Positions 34,687 through 41,547 of a stretch of 64,000 nt of DNA are shown in pieces. The translations under genes and the position numbers were made by a program. Origin of the DNA: Gemmatimonadota bacterium (GTDB lineage: Bacteria; Gemmatimonadota; Gemmatimonadetes; Longimicrobiales; Gaopeijiaceae); assembly GCA_029863525.1 (NCBI GenBank), contig JAOTVL010000001.1:24113-88112 (forward strand), read 5' to 3'. How positions within the stretch are numbered: the stretch's first letter is position 1; each line of letters begins with the position of its first letter. The notes beneath the pieces were generated by a model. The model saw only the letters and a list, made by a program, of their open reading frames with translations. It was not told the DNA's origin and searched no databases.

Positions 34687-35676
34687 GTGATCCAAGTTCG
34701 GAAGTGGAGCAAGAAGACCCCGATCGCGCAACCGGCGTCTGGCGGACGGACGCTCGCGCGCTCCGCCGCGATCGGCCTCTTGATGCTCACCCCCGGCTGC
34801 TCGAGCGACACGCCCCCGTCGGCCGTCCCGCTCGAAGCGAGAACGCCCAAGGTACTCGTGATCGGGATCGACGGGGTTCGGCCCGACGTTCTCGCCGATG
34901 TGTCGACACCGAACCTCGACCGACTCGTGGAACAGGGGACGTTCACAGCACGCACGCGTACGACGACCCCTTCGGTCAGCGGCCCCGCTTGGTCGTCCAT
35001 GCTGACGGGTGTGTGGCCCGACAAGCATGGCGTCCTCAGCAATGATTTCACGGCGCCTCGATACGACCGATTCCCCAGCTTCTTGACCCGCGTCGAGCGC
35101 GCGCGACCCGACCTGAGGACCTTCGCCGTGGTCGACTGGACGCCGCTCATGGATCTTCAGGAACGCGACGCGGTTCTCGCGCCGCCGGTCGACGTGCTCG
35201 AACTGCTCGACGGATACGAGCTCGGGTGGAGGGAAGCCGACGCCCGCTCGGTCACGCTCGCCGAGCAGGAGCTTCAGGAGAACGACCCCGACGCGCTCTT
35301 CGTCTACCTCGGTGACCCGGACGAGACAAGTCACCAACACGGGTCCATCGGTGTCGAATACCGCGACGCGATCGCCCGGGCAGACCAGGAGGTCGGCCGA
35401 CTCGTCGCAGCGGTCGAGCGCCGACCGACCCACGGGCTCGAGAACTGGCTGATTCTCGTCAGCACCGACCACGGACGACGAGAGGACGGCGGGCACGGAG
35501 GCGAGTCACCGGCCGAGATGACGACGTTCATCATCGCCAGCGGACCGGGAGCCGCGCTCGGCACGTGGGAGGCCCCGAGCGCGATCGTGGACATCGCGGT
35601 CACCGCGTTGACGCACCTCGGGATTCCGATTGATCCCGCGTGGGCTCTCGACGGTATTCACTTCGGACTGCGCTGA
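34687..35676 (+). CDS. Alkaline-phosphatase superfamily (nucleotide pyrophosphatase/phosphodiesterase-like) lipoprotein
   Basis: GTG at 34687 with a nearby GGAG gives a lipoprotein signal (SAAIGLLMLTPGC). The track start (34639) would overlap the cupin N-terminus. The 329-residue enzyme has KVLVIGIDGVRPDVL (first metal site), STPNLDRLVEQG, TTTPSVSGPAWSSMLTGVWPDKHGV (catalytic Thr/Ser region), GDPDETSHQHG and STDHGRRE (remaining metal ligands). This is the type I phosphodiesterase/nucleotide pyrophosphatase layout. It is anchored in the envelope and probably cleaves phosphodiester or pyrophosphate bonds. A hairpin at 35693-35718 follows its stop. Confidence 0.88.
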   Translation: MIQVRKWSKKTPIAQPASGGRTLARSAAIGLLMLTPGCSSDTPPSAVPLEARTPKVLVIGIDGVRPDVLADVSTPNLDRLVEQGTFTARTRTTTPSVSGPAWSSMLTGVWPDKHGVLSNDFTAPRYDRFPSFLTRVERARPDLRTFAVVDWTPLMDLQERDAVLAPPVDVLELLDGYELGWREADARSVTLAEQELQENDPDALFVYLGDPDETSHQHGSIGVEYRDAIARADQEVGRLVAAVERRPTHGLENWLILVSTDHGRREDGGHGGESPAEMTTFIIASGPGAALGTWEAPSAIVDIAVTALTHLGIPIDPAWALDGIHFGLR

Positions 35677-36041
35677 CCGTGACGAGAACATGTGCCCACG
35701 TGCCGGAAGCGTGGGGCAATACGAAGAAACCCGGTAAGGTCTCCCCTACCGGGCCTCGGCATGAGTCCCTGTGACCCTCCCGCCAACAGGCACTCAGCCG
35801 AACTTCGGGTCGGCCGGAAGCCCCTGCCCTGAACTCCCGACCGGCCCCGGAGCCGATCCTCGGGGACGGGTGGAGTGCTTCCCCAATTCCCTCGGCATTC
35901 AGCTCCGAAAAACGTCCGAACGAAGGATACGAGGAGCGTGACCGCTCCTCAGTCGGGAAAGAGCGGCTGAGTGACGTAGGGAAATCTCCTACATCCCGAG
36001 TGCCGCACGATCTGCAAACCTCTTCCCGCGGGGCGGTCCGA
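35677..36041. other. Hairpin-rich interval without ORF; candidate structured RNA
   Basis: This 365 bp gap lies between two convergent genes and has no convincing ORF. It contains a series of strong inverted repeats: TGCCCACG/CGTGGGGCA (35693-35718), CCCGGTA/TACCGGG (35730-35753), CGGC-TGAGT-CCTGT/ACAGG-ACTCA-GCCG (35757-35800, 14 pairs with one bulge and one mismatch), CCCCG-AG/CTCGGGG (35845-35865), a perfect 8 bp GAGGAGCG/CGCTCCTC (35931-35950), and GTAGG/CCTAC (35976-35992). I compared it by eye with RNase P RNA, tmRNA, SRP RNA, 6S and common riboswitches and found no match. On the minus strand it ends in an apparent intrinsic terminator. It may be a small RNA or a long structured 3' UTR. 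Confidence 0.5.
35718..35753 (-). terminator. Probable intrinsic terminator (minus strand)
   Basis: On the minus strand, CCCGGTA/TACCGGG with an inner GG/CC step forms a stem with a short loop, followed directly by TTTCTTCGTATT, a T-rich run unusual here. It would end transcripts entering from the helicase/136 aa operon or from an RNA gene in the hairpin-rich interval. Confidence 0.6.
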
Positions 36042-36452
36042 CTAGCTCACGGGCCTGTACAGAGCCATCCGGAGCGGGGGTCGTATCGAGTAGGCGAAGT
36101 GCATCTGATTCGCTCCGCGCTCGACGATGTTCTTGGTTTCCTGGCGGGTCCGCGGGTAGTCGTGGCCCGACTCGTTTTCGACAACGAGAATCCCACGGTC
36201 CGGCAAGCGCGAGCGTTGCTGCTCGACTTGCTCGGCGAGCCGGTCGAGAAGAAGCTGCTCGGTCTCGTTCTGCATCTTGCCCTCGGCCTCGGCGGTCAGC
36301 TCGACGGTGTCGATGTGCTCATACCGGTCGCCGAGGTCGTCCACCGGAATGGACTCCTCGCGATTCCGCCGGAAGCCGATCTCGTTCAAGGCCTCGGCCG
36401 TGAAGTCCATATCGACGCTGTGGTACGTGGTGCCATACCGCTTGAAGATCAT
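36042..36452 (-). CDS. Conserved-looking protein of unknown function downstream of a DEAD-box helicase
   Basis: The 136-residue soluble protein begins MIFKRYGTTYHSVDMDFTAEALNEIGFRR and has a charged, helix-prone centre (VELTAEAEGKMQNETEQLLLDRLAEQVEQQRSRLPDRGILVVENE). No signal, membrane segment or metal motif is seen, and I do not recognise the family. It starts 17 bp after the helicase stop, so the two are co-transcribed. This hints at a role in RNA metabolism, but that is inference from context only. Codon use looks like that of the neighbours. Confidence 0.7.
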   Translation of the reverse strand: MIFKRYGTTYHSVDMDFTAEALNEIGFRRNREESIPVDDLGDRYEHIDTVELTAEAEGKMQNETEQLLLDRLAEQVEQQRSRLPDRGILVVENESGHDYPRTRQETKNIVERGANQMHFAYSIRPPLRMALYRPVS

Positions 36453-36469
36453 GCTGTCTTTGCCTCGGG

Positions 36470-37741
36470 TCAGGATCCGGGGTTAAGGAGTGCTGCGAGC
36501 TCTTCGGGACTGAGTTCGTCGGCGGACCGGCTGCCCAATCCCTGCGGCGATCGTGACTTGCGACCCCGTTTCGCCGCGGAACGGCTCTCCGTCTGTGGAG
36601 TGCCCGCATAGTCGTAGTCGGGAAGGTGGATCTTCTGGACCTGGCGCCCAAGTCGATGTTCGAGGCCCTTGATCGCGCCGAGGTCCCCGGCGGTCACGAA
36701 GGTGACGGCGGTTCCGGTCGCACCGGCGCGTCCTGTGCGGCCGATCCGGTGCACGTAGTCCTCGGGGTCTAGTGGCACGTCGTAGTTCACGACGTGGCTG
36801 ATCCCCTCGACATCCAAGCCGCGCTGCGCGACGTCGGTCGCGACGAGCACCTTCACCTTGCCCGTCGCGAAACGATCGAGTGCACGGGTACGGTGCTTCA
36901 TGTGTTTGTTGGAGTGCATGACGTCCGTGGAGATCCCCTCGCGCCGCAGCCGCGCCTCGAGCACGTCGGCCCCCGCCTTGGTCCGGGTGAAGACCAGTAC
37001 CTGGTCCCACTCCGGGTCGGTCACCAGAGAAAGGAGCAGATCGGGCTTCTTCTCCGGCTTCACCGAGTAGAAGACCTCTTCGACGCCCTCGGCCGTGGTG
37101 CCCGAGGGAGTCGCCTCGATCCATATCGCTTCTTTTGTCATGCGCAGCGCGAGGTCGTGGACCCCGTGTGGCATGGTCGCGCTGAACAGCATGGTCTGTC
37201 GCTCCCGCGGCATGCCGCGGAACACCTCCTCAATCTGGGGTCGGAATCCCATGTCGAGCATCCGATCGGCCTCGTCGAGGACCAGGTAGTGCACCTTCGA
37301 GAGGTCGACCCGGCCCGACTTCATGTGATCGATGAATCGGCCAGGAGTCGCGACAATGACCTCGAAGCCCTGCTTCAGCGCATGGATCTGAGGCTCGTAA
37401 CCGACACCGCCGAAGATGGCTTCCGAGCGGATACTCGTGCCCTTGGAAAGAGCAACGGTATCGTCGGAGACCTGCTGTGCAAGCTCTCGCGTGGGGCACA
37501 GGACGAGTACCTGGAGGCCCTTGCCGGCGTCGATGCGCTCGAGCGCCGGAATCATGAAGGCGGCGGTCTTCCCGGTGCCGGTTTGGGCGATGCCGACCAC
37601 ATCCTGGCCCTTCAATCCAGCCGGGATCGCGTCGAGCTGAATCGGGGTCGGATGCACCCAGCCGAGTGCCTCGACAGCGGCAAGGCGGTCAGTGGATAGA
37701 CCGAGGTCTTCAAATCGTGCAGAATTCAATCGTTCGTCCAA
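36470..37741 (-). CDS. DEAD-box ATP-dependent RNA helicase (RhlE-like)
   Basis: The 423-residue protein has every DEAD-box motif: Q-motif FEDLGLSTDRLAAVEALGWVHPTPIQLDAIP, motif I AQTGTGKT, Ia PTRELAQQ, Ib TPGR, II DEAD (VLDEADRMLDMGF), III SAT, V VATDVAQRGLDVEGISHVVNYD and VI HRIGRTGR. The tail after about residue 375 is short and basic (SRSAAKRGRKSRSPQGLG), as in RhlE/SrmB-type enzymes, with no DbpA-type RNA-binding domain. It unwinds short RNA duplexes in ribosome assembly or mRNA decay. It provides a useful contrast to the motif-less homologue at 41548-43080. Confidence 0.96.
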   Translation of the reverse strand: MDERLNSARFEDLGLSTDRLAAVEALGWVHPTPIQLDAIPAGLKGQDVVGIAQTGTGKTAAFMIPALERIDAGKGLQVLVLCPTRELAQQVSDDTVALSKGTSIRSEAIFGGVGYEPQIHALKQGFEVIVATPGRFIDHMKSGRVDLSKVHYLVLDEADRMLDMGFRPQIEEVFRGMPRERQTMLFSATMPHGVHDLALRMTKEAIWIEATPSGTTAEGVEEVFYSVKPEKKPDLLLSLVTDPEWDQVLVFTRTKAGADVLEARLRREGISTDVMHSNKHMKHRTRALDRFATGKVKVLVATDVAQRGLDVEGISHVVNYDVPLDPEDYVHRIGRTGRAGATGTAVTFVTAGDLGAIKGLEHRLGRQVQKIHLPDYDYAGTPQTESRSAAKRGRKSRSPQGLGSRSADELSPEELAALLNPGS

Positions 37742-37901
37742 TCAGGGGTCATGACGAAGACAAACCACGCCTCCGGAGCCTGAAAAGGTAACGAGCTTCC
37801 TTGCCAAGGGTGTAACATCCAGACAACTTGCCGCCCGAGTGGAAGTGGGTCGCCGATTCCGACTTCCGAACCCGACACGCACCGCGCTGCGCCGCCGCTC
37901 G

Positions 37902-38396
37902 ATGCCCACTGACACCGCCGAATCACCGCGCACGTCGGTCCTCTTCGTGTGCCTCGGCAACATCTGCCGTTCCCCGCTGGCCGAAGCGATCTTCCAGCAG
38001 CTCGTGGTCGAGGCGGGGCTCGAGGAGAAGTTCGACATCGAGTCCGCGGGTACCGGCGCGTGGCACGTGGGCGAACGCCCCGACGCGCGTGCCGAAATGG
38101 TCGCGAACCAACACGGCGTACAGCTGCTCAGCCGTGCTCGCCAGCTCACCGACCAAGACCTCGAGCATTTCGACTTCGTGATCGCGATGGATCGCGAGAA
38201 CCTTCGCGGCATCGAGCGCATGGCCGACGCAATCGGCTCGGACGCGGAGGTTCGTCTCCTCAGGGATTTCGATTCCGAGGGAGCGGGAGACGATGTGCCC
38301 GACCCGTACTATGGCGGGGCGAGCGGCTTCGAGAGCGTCTACGACATGATCCACCGCTCCTGCAAGGGCCTCCTGGATCGACTGAAGTCGGTCTGA
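37902..38396 (+). CDS. Low-molecular-weight protein tyrosine phosphatase family phosphatase
   Basis: ATG at 37902 replaces the track start (37839), whose extra residues are non-homologous. The 164-residue enzyme opens with the P-loop VCLGNICRSPLAEAIF (C17-x5-R23), then SAGTGAWHVGERPDAR, and the catalytic acid in DVPDPYYGG. It is full length for the family. Its stop overlaps the start of a fructosamine-kinase-family gene (TGATG). LMW phosphatases in this pairing are known to act as protein-ribulosamine-5-phosphate phosphatases in deglycation, so a role beyond tyrosine dephosphorylation is likely. Confidence 0.93.
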   Translation: MPTDTAESPRTSVLFVCLGNICRSPLAEAIFQQLVVEAGLEEKFDIESAGTGAWHVGERPDARAEMVANQHGVQLLSRARQLTDQDLEHFDFVIAMDRENLRGIERMADAIGSDAEVRLLRDFDSEGAGDDVPDPYYGGASGFESVYDMIHRSCKGLLDRLKSV

Positions 38397-39316
38397 TGCG
38401 CCTCCCGGCTTCGCTCCGGAAGCCTCTCGGCATCGCCATTCGAGGGATTGCCGGAACGCCTGACGCGAGCATCGACTCGATCCGGGCCGTCTCGGGCGGT
38501 TGTATCAACAATGGTGCACGACTCGAGTCCGGGGGCAGGTCCTATTTCCTCAAATGGAACGCGGCCGCTCCCACCGGGATGTTCGTCGCCGAGGCGGATG
38601 GGCTCACACACCTGCGGCGGGCGGCATCGGAGGCCGGAGGAGATCGTGGCCCGCGAGTTCCACGGCCTCTCGCGCTCAGCGAAGACGGGGACGGGCCGTC
38701 CTGGCTCCTCATGGAGTGGCTCGAGCCGACGTCACCGGAAGCGGACTCCGACGCACGCCTCGGTCGAGCGCTCGCGTTGCTCCACGACGCGGAGGCGGGC
38801 GACGACTTCGGCTGGCCGGAGTCGAACTGGATCGGGTCGCTACCCCAGCGAAACGCGCTCACCGATTCGTGGGGGGCGTTCTGGTGCGAACAGCGACTCC
38901 TCCCCCAACTCGACGCGGCCCGCGCGCGCGGTTTCCTGGCGGGGCGCACCCTGGACGAGGTGATCGACCGAACCCCGACCGCTCTGGAAGGCATCGGTCC
39001 GCCGTCGCTGCTCCATGGCGATCTCTGGAGCGGCAACACGTTCGTGACCGAAGGAGGAAGGCCCGCACTCGTCGATCCGGCGGTGTACCGCGGCCACGCG
39101 GAGGTCGACCTTGCGATGACAGAGCTCTTCGGGGGGTTCGGCCCCGACCTCTACGAGGCCTACGGAGAGCTTCGGCCGATTGGACGGGGGTACCGGGCAT
39201 ACCGCCGAGACCTGTATCAGTTGTACTACCTGCTCGTGCACGTGAACCTCTTCGGCGGCGCCTATGTGCCCGGCACCGAAGCGGCGGCCGCCAGGGTCCT
39301 GGCCGCGCTGGGGTAG
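38396..39316 (+). CDS. Fructosamine/ribulosamine-3-kinase family protein
   Basis: ATG at 38396 overlaps the phosphatase stop by one base. The 306-residue kinase matches the FN3K family: VSGGCINNGARLESGGRSYFLKWN (nucleotide-binding Lys), LLMEWLEP hinge, HDAEAGDDFGWPESNWIGSLPQ, catalytic loop LLHGDLWSGN and metal-binding DPAVYRGHAEVDLAM. The last is the DPA(V/T)YYGHREVDLAM signature of the family. It phosphorylates the 3-hydroxyl of ketosamines on glycated proteins, making them unstable. With the adjacent LMW phosphatase this forms a probable protein-repair pair acting on ribose-5-phosphate adducts. Confidence 0.93.
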   Translation: MRLPASLRKPLGIAIRGIAGTPDASIDSIRAVSGGCINNGARLESGGRSYFLKWNAAAPTGMFVAEADGLTHLRRAASEAGGDRGPRVPRPLALSEDGDGPSWLLMEWLEPTSPEADSDARLGRALALLHDAEAGDDFGWPESNWIGSLPQRNALTDSWGAFWCEQRLLPQLDAARARGFLAGRTLDEVIDRTPTALEGIGPPSLLHGDLWSGNTFVTEGGRPALVDPAVYRGHAEVDLAMTELFGGFGPDLYEAYGELRPIGRGYRAYRRDLYQLYYLLVHVNLFGGAYVPGTEAAAARVLAALG

Positions 39317-39328
39317 GTCGGGTCGACG

Positions 39329-40528
39329 TCAGCCGGTGACGCCGACGCCCACCATCGTCGCAATGCGGCGAAACGCGTCTTCGAGGATCTCGTCGGACGT
39401 CGCGAAGCTCAGGCGAACCCACGCATCGTCGCCGAAGGCTCCACCGGGTACGAGTGCGACTCCTTGTTCGCGCAAGAGCTTCGAGCACCACTCGGTCGCC
39501 GAGTCGACTCCGTCACCATGAAGACCATCGACCCGGAAGTAGAGGTAGAACGCGCCGGCAGGCTCCACGAACGGAACATCGGGTAGCAGCTCTCTCATCC
39601 GGCTGCATACGAGATCGCGCCTACGTCGGAACGCCTCTCCCATCGCGGCTTGGTCTCGCGCTGCAGCGGCCACATCCGAAAATGCGGCGAGTGCCGCCAC
39701 CTGAGACGGCGTCGCCGCGTTCGACGTGATCTGGCTCTGCAGCGCAGTGAGCTTCTTCGAGATCTCGGGATCCGCGTATGAAAATCCGATCCGCCATCCG
39801 GTCATGGCGAAGCCCTTCGACGCTCCGTCGACCAACACGCTGGGGCCGAGCCCGGATTCGGGAAGGCTCAGAATCCCCGGAGCCGGGGACGACGAATCGT
39901 GGTGGATGTCGCGATAGATCTCATCGCTGAGGAGCCACACGTCATGGTCCTTGCACCAGGCAGCGATCTCGCCCAGCTCGTCGAGCGTGTAGACCGCACC
40001 GGTCGGGTTGCAGGGCGTGTTGAGCACCAGGCCGCGCGTGGCACCGGTCGCGGCCCGATCCAGCTGGGCCGCGGTCACTTTGAAGCCGTTCGCCTCGTCA
40101 CCGAAGACCTCCACTGGACGAGCTCGGGCGAGCTCGACGAGCGTGGGATACGTGGTCCAGTACGGCGCCGCGATCAACACTTCGTCACCCGGCCCGAACA
40201 GCGTGAAGATCGCGTTGAACAGCGCCTGTTTGGCGCCCGCGGTCACCACCACCCCTTCAGCGCTCGCCTGGTGCTCCCCGCGTTCGCTCAAGCGTGCCGC
40301 GATCGCGGCACGAAGCTCCGGGATGCCCGCGGGCGGCGTGTACCGCGTCCGACCAGCCTGGATGCCCTCCACCGCCGCATCGGCGATGAACACGGGCGTG
40401 TCGAAGTCCGGCTCGCCCGCGCTCAGATTGAGGATGTCTCGACCTTCGGCCGCGAGCTTCTTTGCGAGGGTGCTCACCGCAATCGTGGCCGACGGCTGGA
40501 GCTTTTCGATGTTGGCGCTGAACCGCAT
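39329..40528 (-). CDS. Class I/II pyridoxal-phosphate aminotransferase (aspartate aminotransferase-like)
   Basis: ATG at 40528 gives 399 residues; the track's earlier start (40909) runs through the divergent gene. The sequence starts with the aspartate aminotransferase subgroup Ib pattern SANIEKLQPSATIAVSTLAKKLAAEGRDILNLSAGEPDFDTP. It has YTPPAGIPELRAAIA, TAGAKQALFNAI, NTPCNPTGAVY, LLSDEIYRDIHHD and the PLP-lysine motif VDGASKGFAMTGWRIGF. The C-terminal Arg for substrate carboxylate is in DDAWVRLSFATSDE. It likely interconverts aspartate and oxaloacetate or related pairs. It is convergent with the fructosamine kinase gene. Confidence 0.94.
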   Translation of the reverse strand: MRFSANIEKLQPSATIAVSTLAKKLAAEGRDILNLSAGEPDFDTPVFIADAAVEGIQAGRTRYTPPAGIPELRAAIAARLSERGEHQASAEGVVVTAGAKQALFNAIFTLFGPGDEVLIAAPYWTTYPTLVELARARPVEVFGDEANGFKVTAAQLDRAATGATRGLVLNTPCNPTGAVYTLDELGEIAAWCKDHDVWLLSDEIYRDIHHDSSSPAPGILSLPESGLGPSVLVDGASKGFAMTGWRIGFSYADPEISKKLTALQSQITSNAATPSQVAALAAFSDVAAAARDQAAMGEAFRRRRDLVCSRMRELLPDVPFVEPAGAFYLYFRVDGLHGDGVDSATEWCSKLLREQGVALVPGGAFGDDAWVRLSFATSDEILEDAFRRIATMVGVGVTG

Positions 40529-40627
40529 TGGGGATCCCGGACGAGGGCTGACGGAGGAGGAATATGGTGGGAGCCGGGACTCGGAGAAAGTTCTCCAACC
40601 CGCCCACGTAGCGGCTAGCTTCCAACC

Positions 40628-41194
40628 ATGGCTCCGTCGCGACCGACCGTCTTCTTCGACTTCATCGACCCGCTCTCCTACCTCCTTTCGCTCGAGATCG
40701 AGCAATCGGGGACCCCAGGCGTCGACTGGCTGCCGCTCGAACTCCGTCCTCCTCCCACACCCCTGATCGACATCGACGACCCCTCGCTCGCAGACCGTTG
40801 GCGCGACGCCCGAGCCATCGCGGCGGACCTGGGCGTCGAGCTCTCGCCGCCGCGGCTCGTGCCGTGGACCCGTAAGGCCCACGAGCTCGTTCTCTTCTCC
40901 TCGGAACACGACCGAGGCGACGCGCTCCGGCGACGGCTCTTCGACGCATACATGCTGGAAGGACGCGACATCGGCCGAGTGGATGTCCTGATCGAAGCGG
41001 CCACCGGCCTGGATTTACCGCGAACCGAGACGAAGGCCGTGCTCGATGTCGACCGATACGAAGCCGAGGTGGCATCGATTCGGGACGCGGCGCTGGGCAA
41101 CGACGTGATCGACCCCCCGACGATTCTGTCGGGCACCCTAAGACTCGAGGGCTTCCACAACCGTCAGATGCTCGGCACCTTACTCGGCACCTGA
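40628..41194 (+). CDS. DsbA/FrnE-like thioredoxin-fold protein without CXXC
   Basis: The 188-residue cytoplasmic protein has the thioredoxin-like FrnE/2-hydroxychromene-2-carboxylate isomerase architecture: strand VFFDFIDPLSYLLSLEIE, a loop LPLELRPPP, a helical insert with DARAIAADLGVELSPPRLVPWTRKAHELVLFSSEHDRGDALRRRLFDAYMLEGRDIGRVDVLIEAA, and the cis-Pro strand (DPPTILSGTLRLEG). In place of the CXXC of oxidoreductases it has DPLS, so disulfide chemistry is unlikely. Glutathione- or ligand-dependent isomerase function is possible. It is first in an operon with the 104 aa protein and the pseudo-helicase. Confidence 0.8.
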   Translation: MAPSRPTVFFDFIDPLSYLLSLEIEQSGTPGVDWLPLELRPPPTPLIDIDDPSLADRWRDARAIAADLGVELSPPRLVPWTRKAHELVLFSSEHDRGDALRRRLFDAYMLEGRDIGRVDVLIEAATGLDLPRTETKAVLDVDRYEAEVASIRDAALGNDVIDPPTILSGTLRLEGFHNRQMLGTLLGT

Positions 41195-41231
41195 CCAACA
41201 TCGAAGTGCGACCCGAACCGCTAACGCACAC

Positions 41232-41546
41232 ATGGCCGGCTACCGACGAAAGACCGCGTTCCCACCCAAGAGGGTGCTCGAGACCGCCGACGTGTTCCTA
41301 CCTGACATGGTCGGTCTGACTCGAGCCAACGCATCCGGGCACGCGGCGACGTACAACGGAGCGGAAGGGACGGTCACGATCTCGGCTCACCGTCATGGGC
41401 CGTATACGGAGGTCGTAGCGACCACCGACCGGCTCCGTACTTCGCGGCTCGACTACGAGGTACAACGTCTCCTCAACAGGCTACCGTACGAACCGGGAGA
41501 CGAAGGCGGACCGGGCTCGGGCGAGCCCAAGCTGGACGGCCCCTGA
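41232..41546 (+). CDS. Small protein of unknown function adjoining the pseudo-helicase gene
   Basis: The 104-residue protein (MAGYRRKTAFPPKRVLETADVFLPDMVGLTRANASGHAATYNGAEGTVTISAHRHGPYTEVVATTDRLRTSRLDYEVQRLLNRLPYEP) has mixed alpha/beta character, a basic N-terminus and a Gly/Glu/Pro tail. It has no signal or membrane segment. I do not recognise it. It ends one base before the GTG of the DEAD-box-like gene, so the two are almost surely translated together. A role with that protein or RNA is plausible but not shown. Confidence 0.65.
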   Translation: MAGYRRKTAFPPKRVLETADVFLPDMVGLTRANASGHAATYNGAEGTVTISAHRHGPYTEVVATTDRLRTSRLDYEVQRLLNRLPYEPGDEGGPGSGEPKLDGP

Positions 41547-41547
41547 C

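Noticed and set aside
35677-36041. RNase P RNA, tmRNA, SRP RNA, 6S RNA or cobalamin riboswitch in the hairpin-rich interval
   Set aside because: Conserved cores (for example GAGGAAAGUCCGG, the tmRNA T-arm, GGAAG...AGCA of SRP) were not found on either strand by eye.
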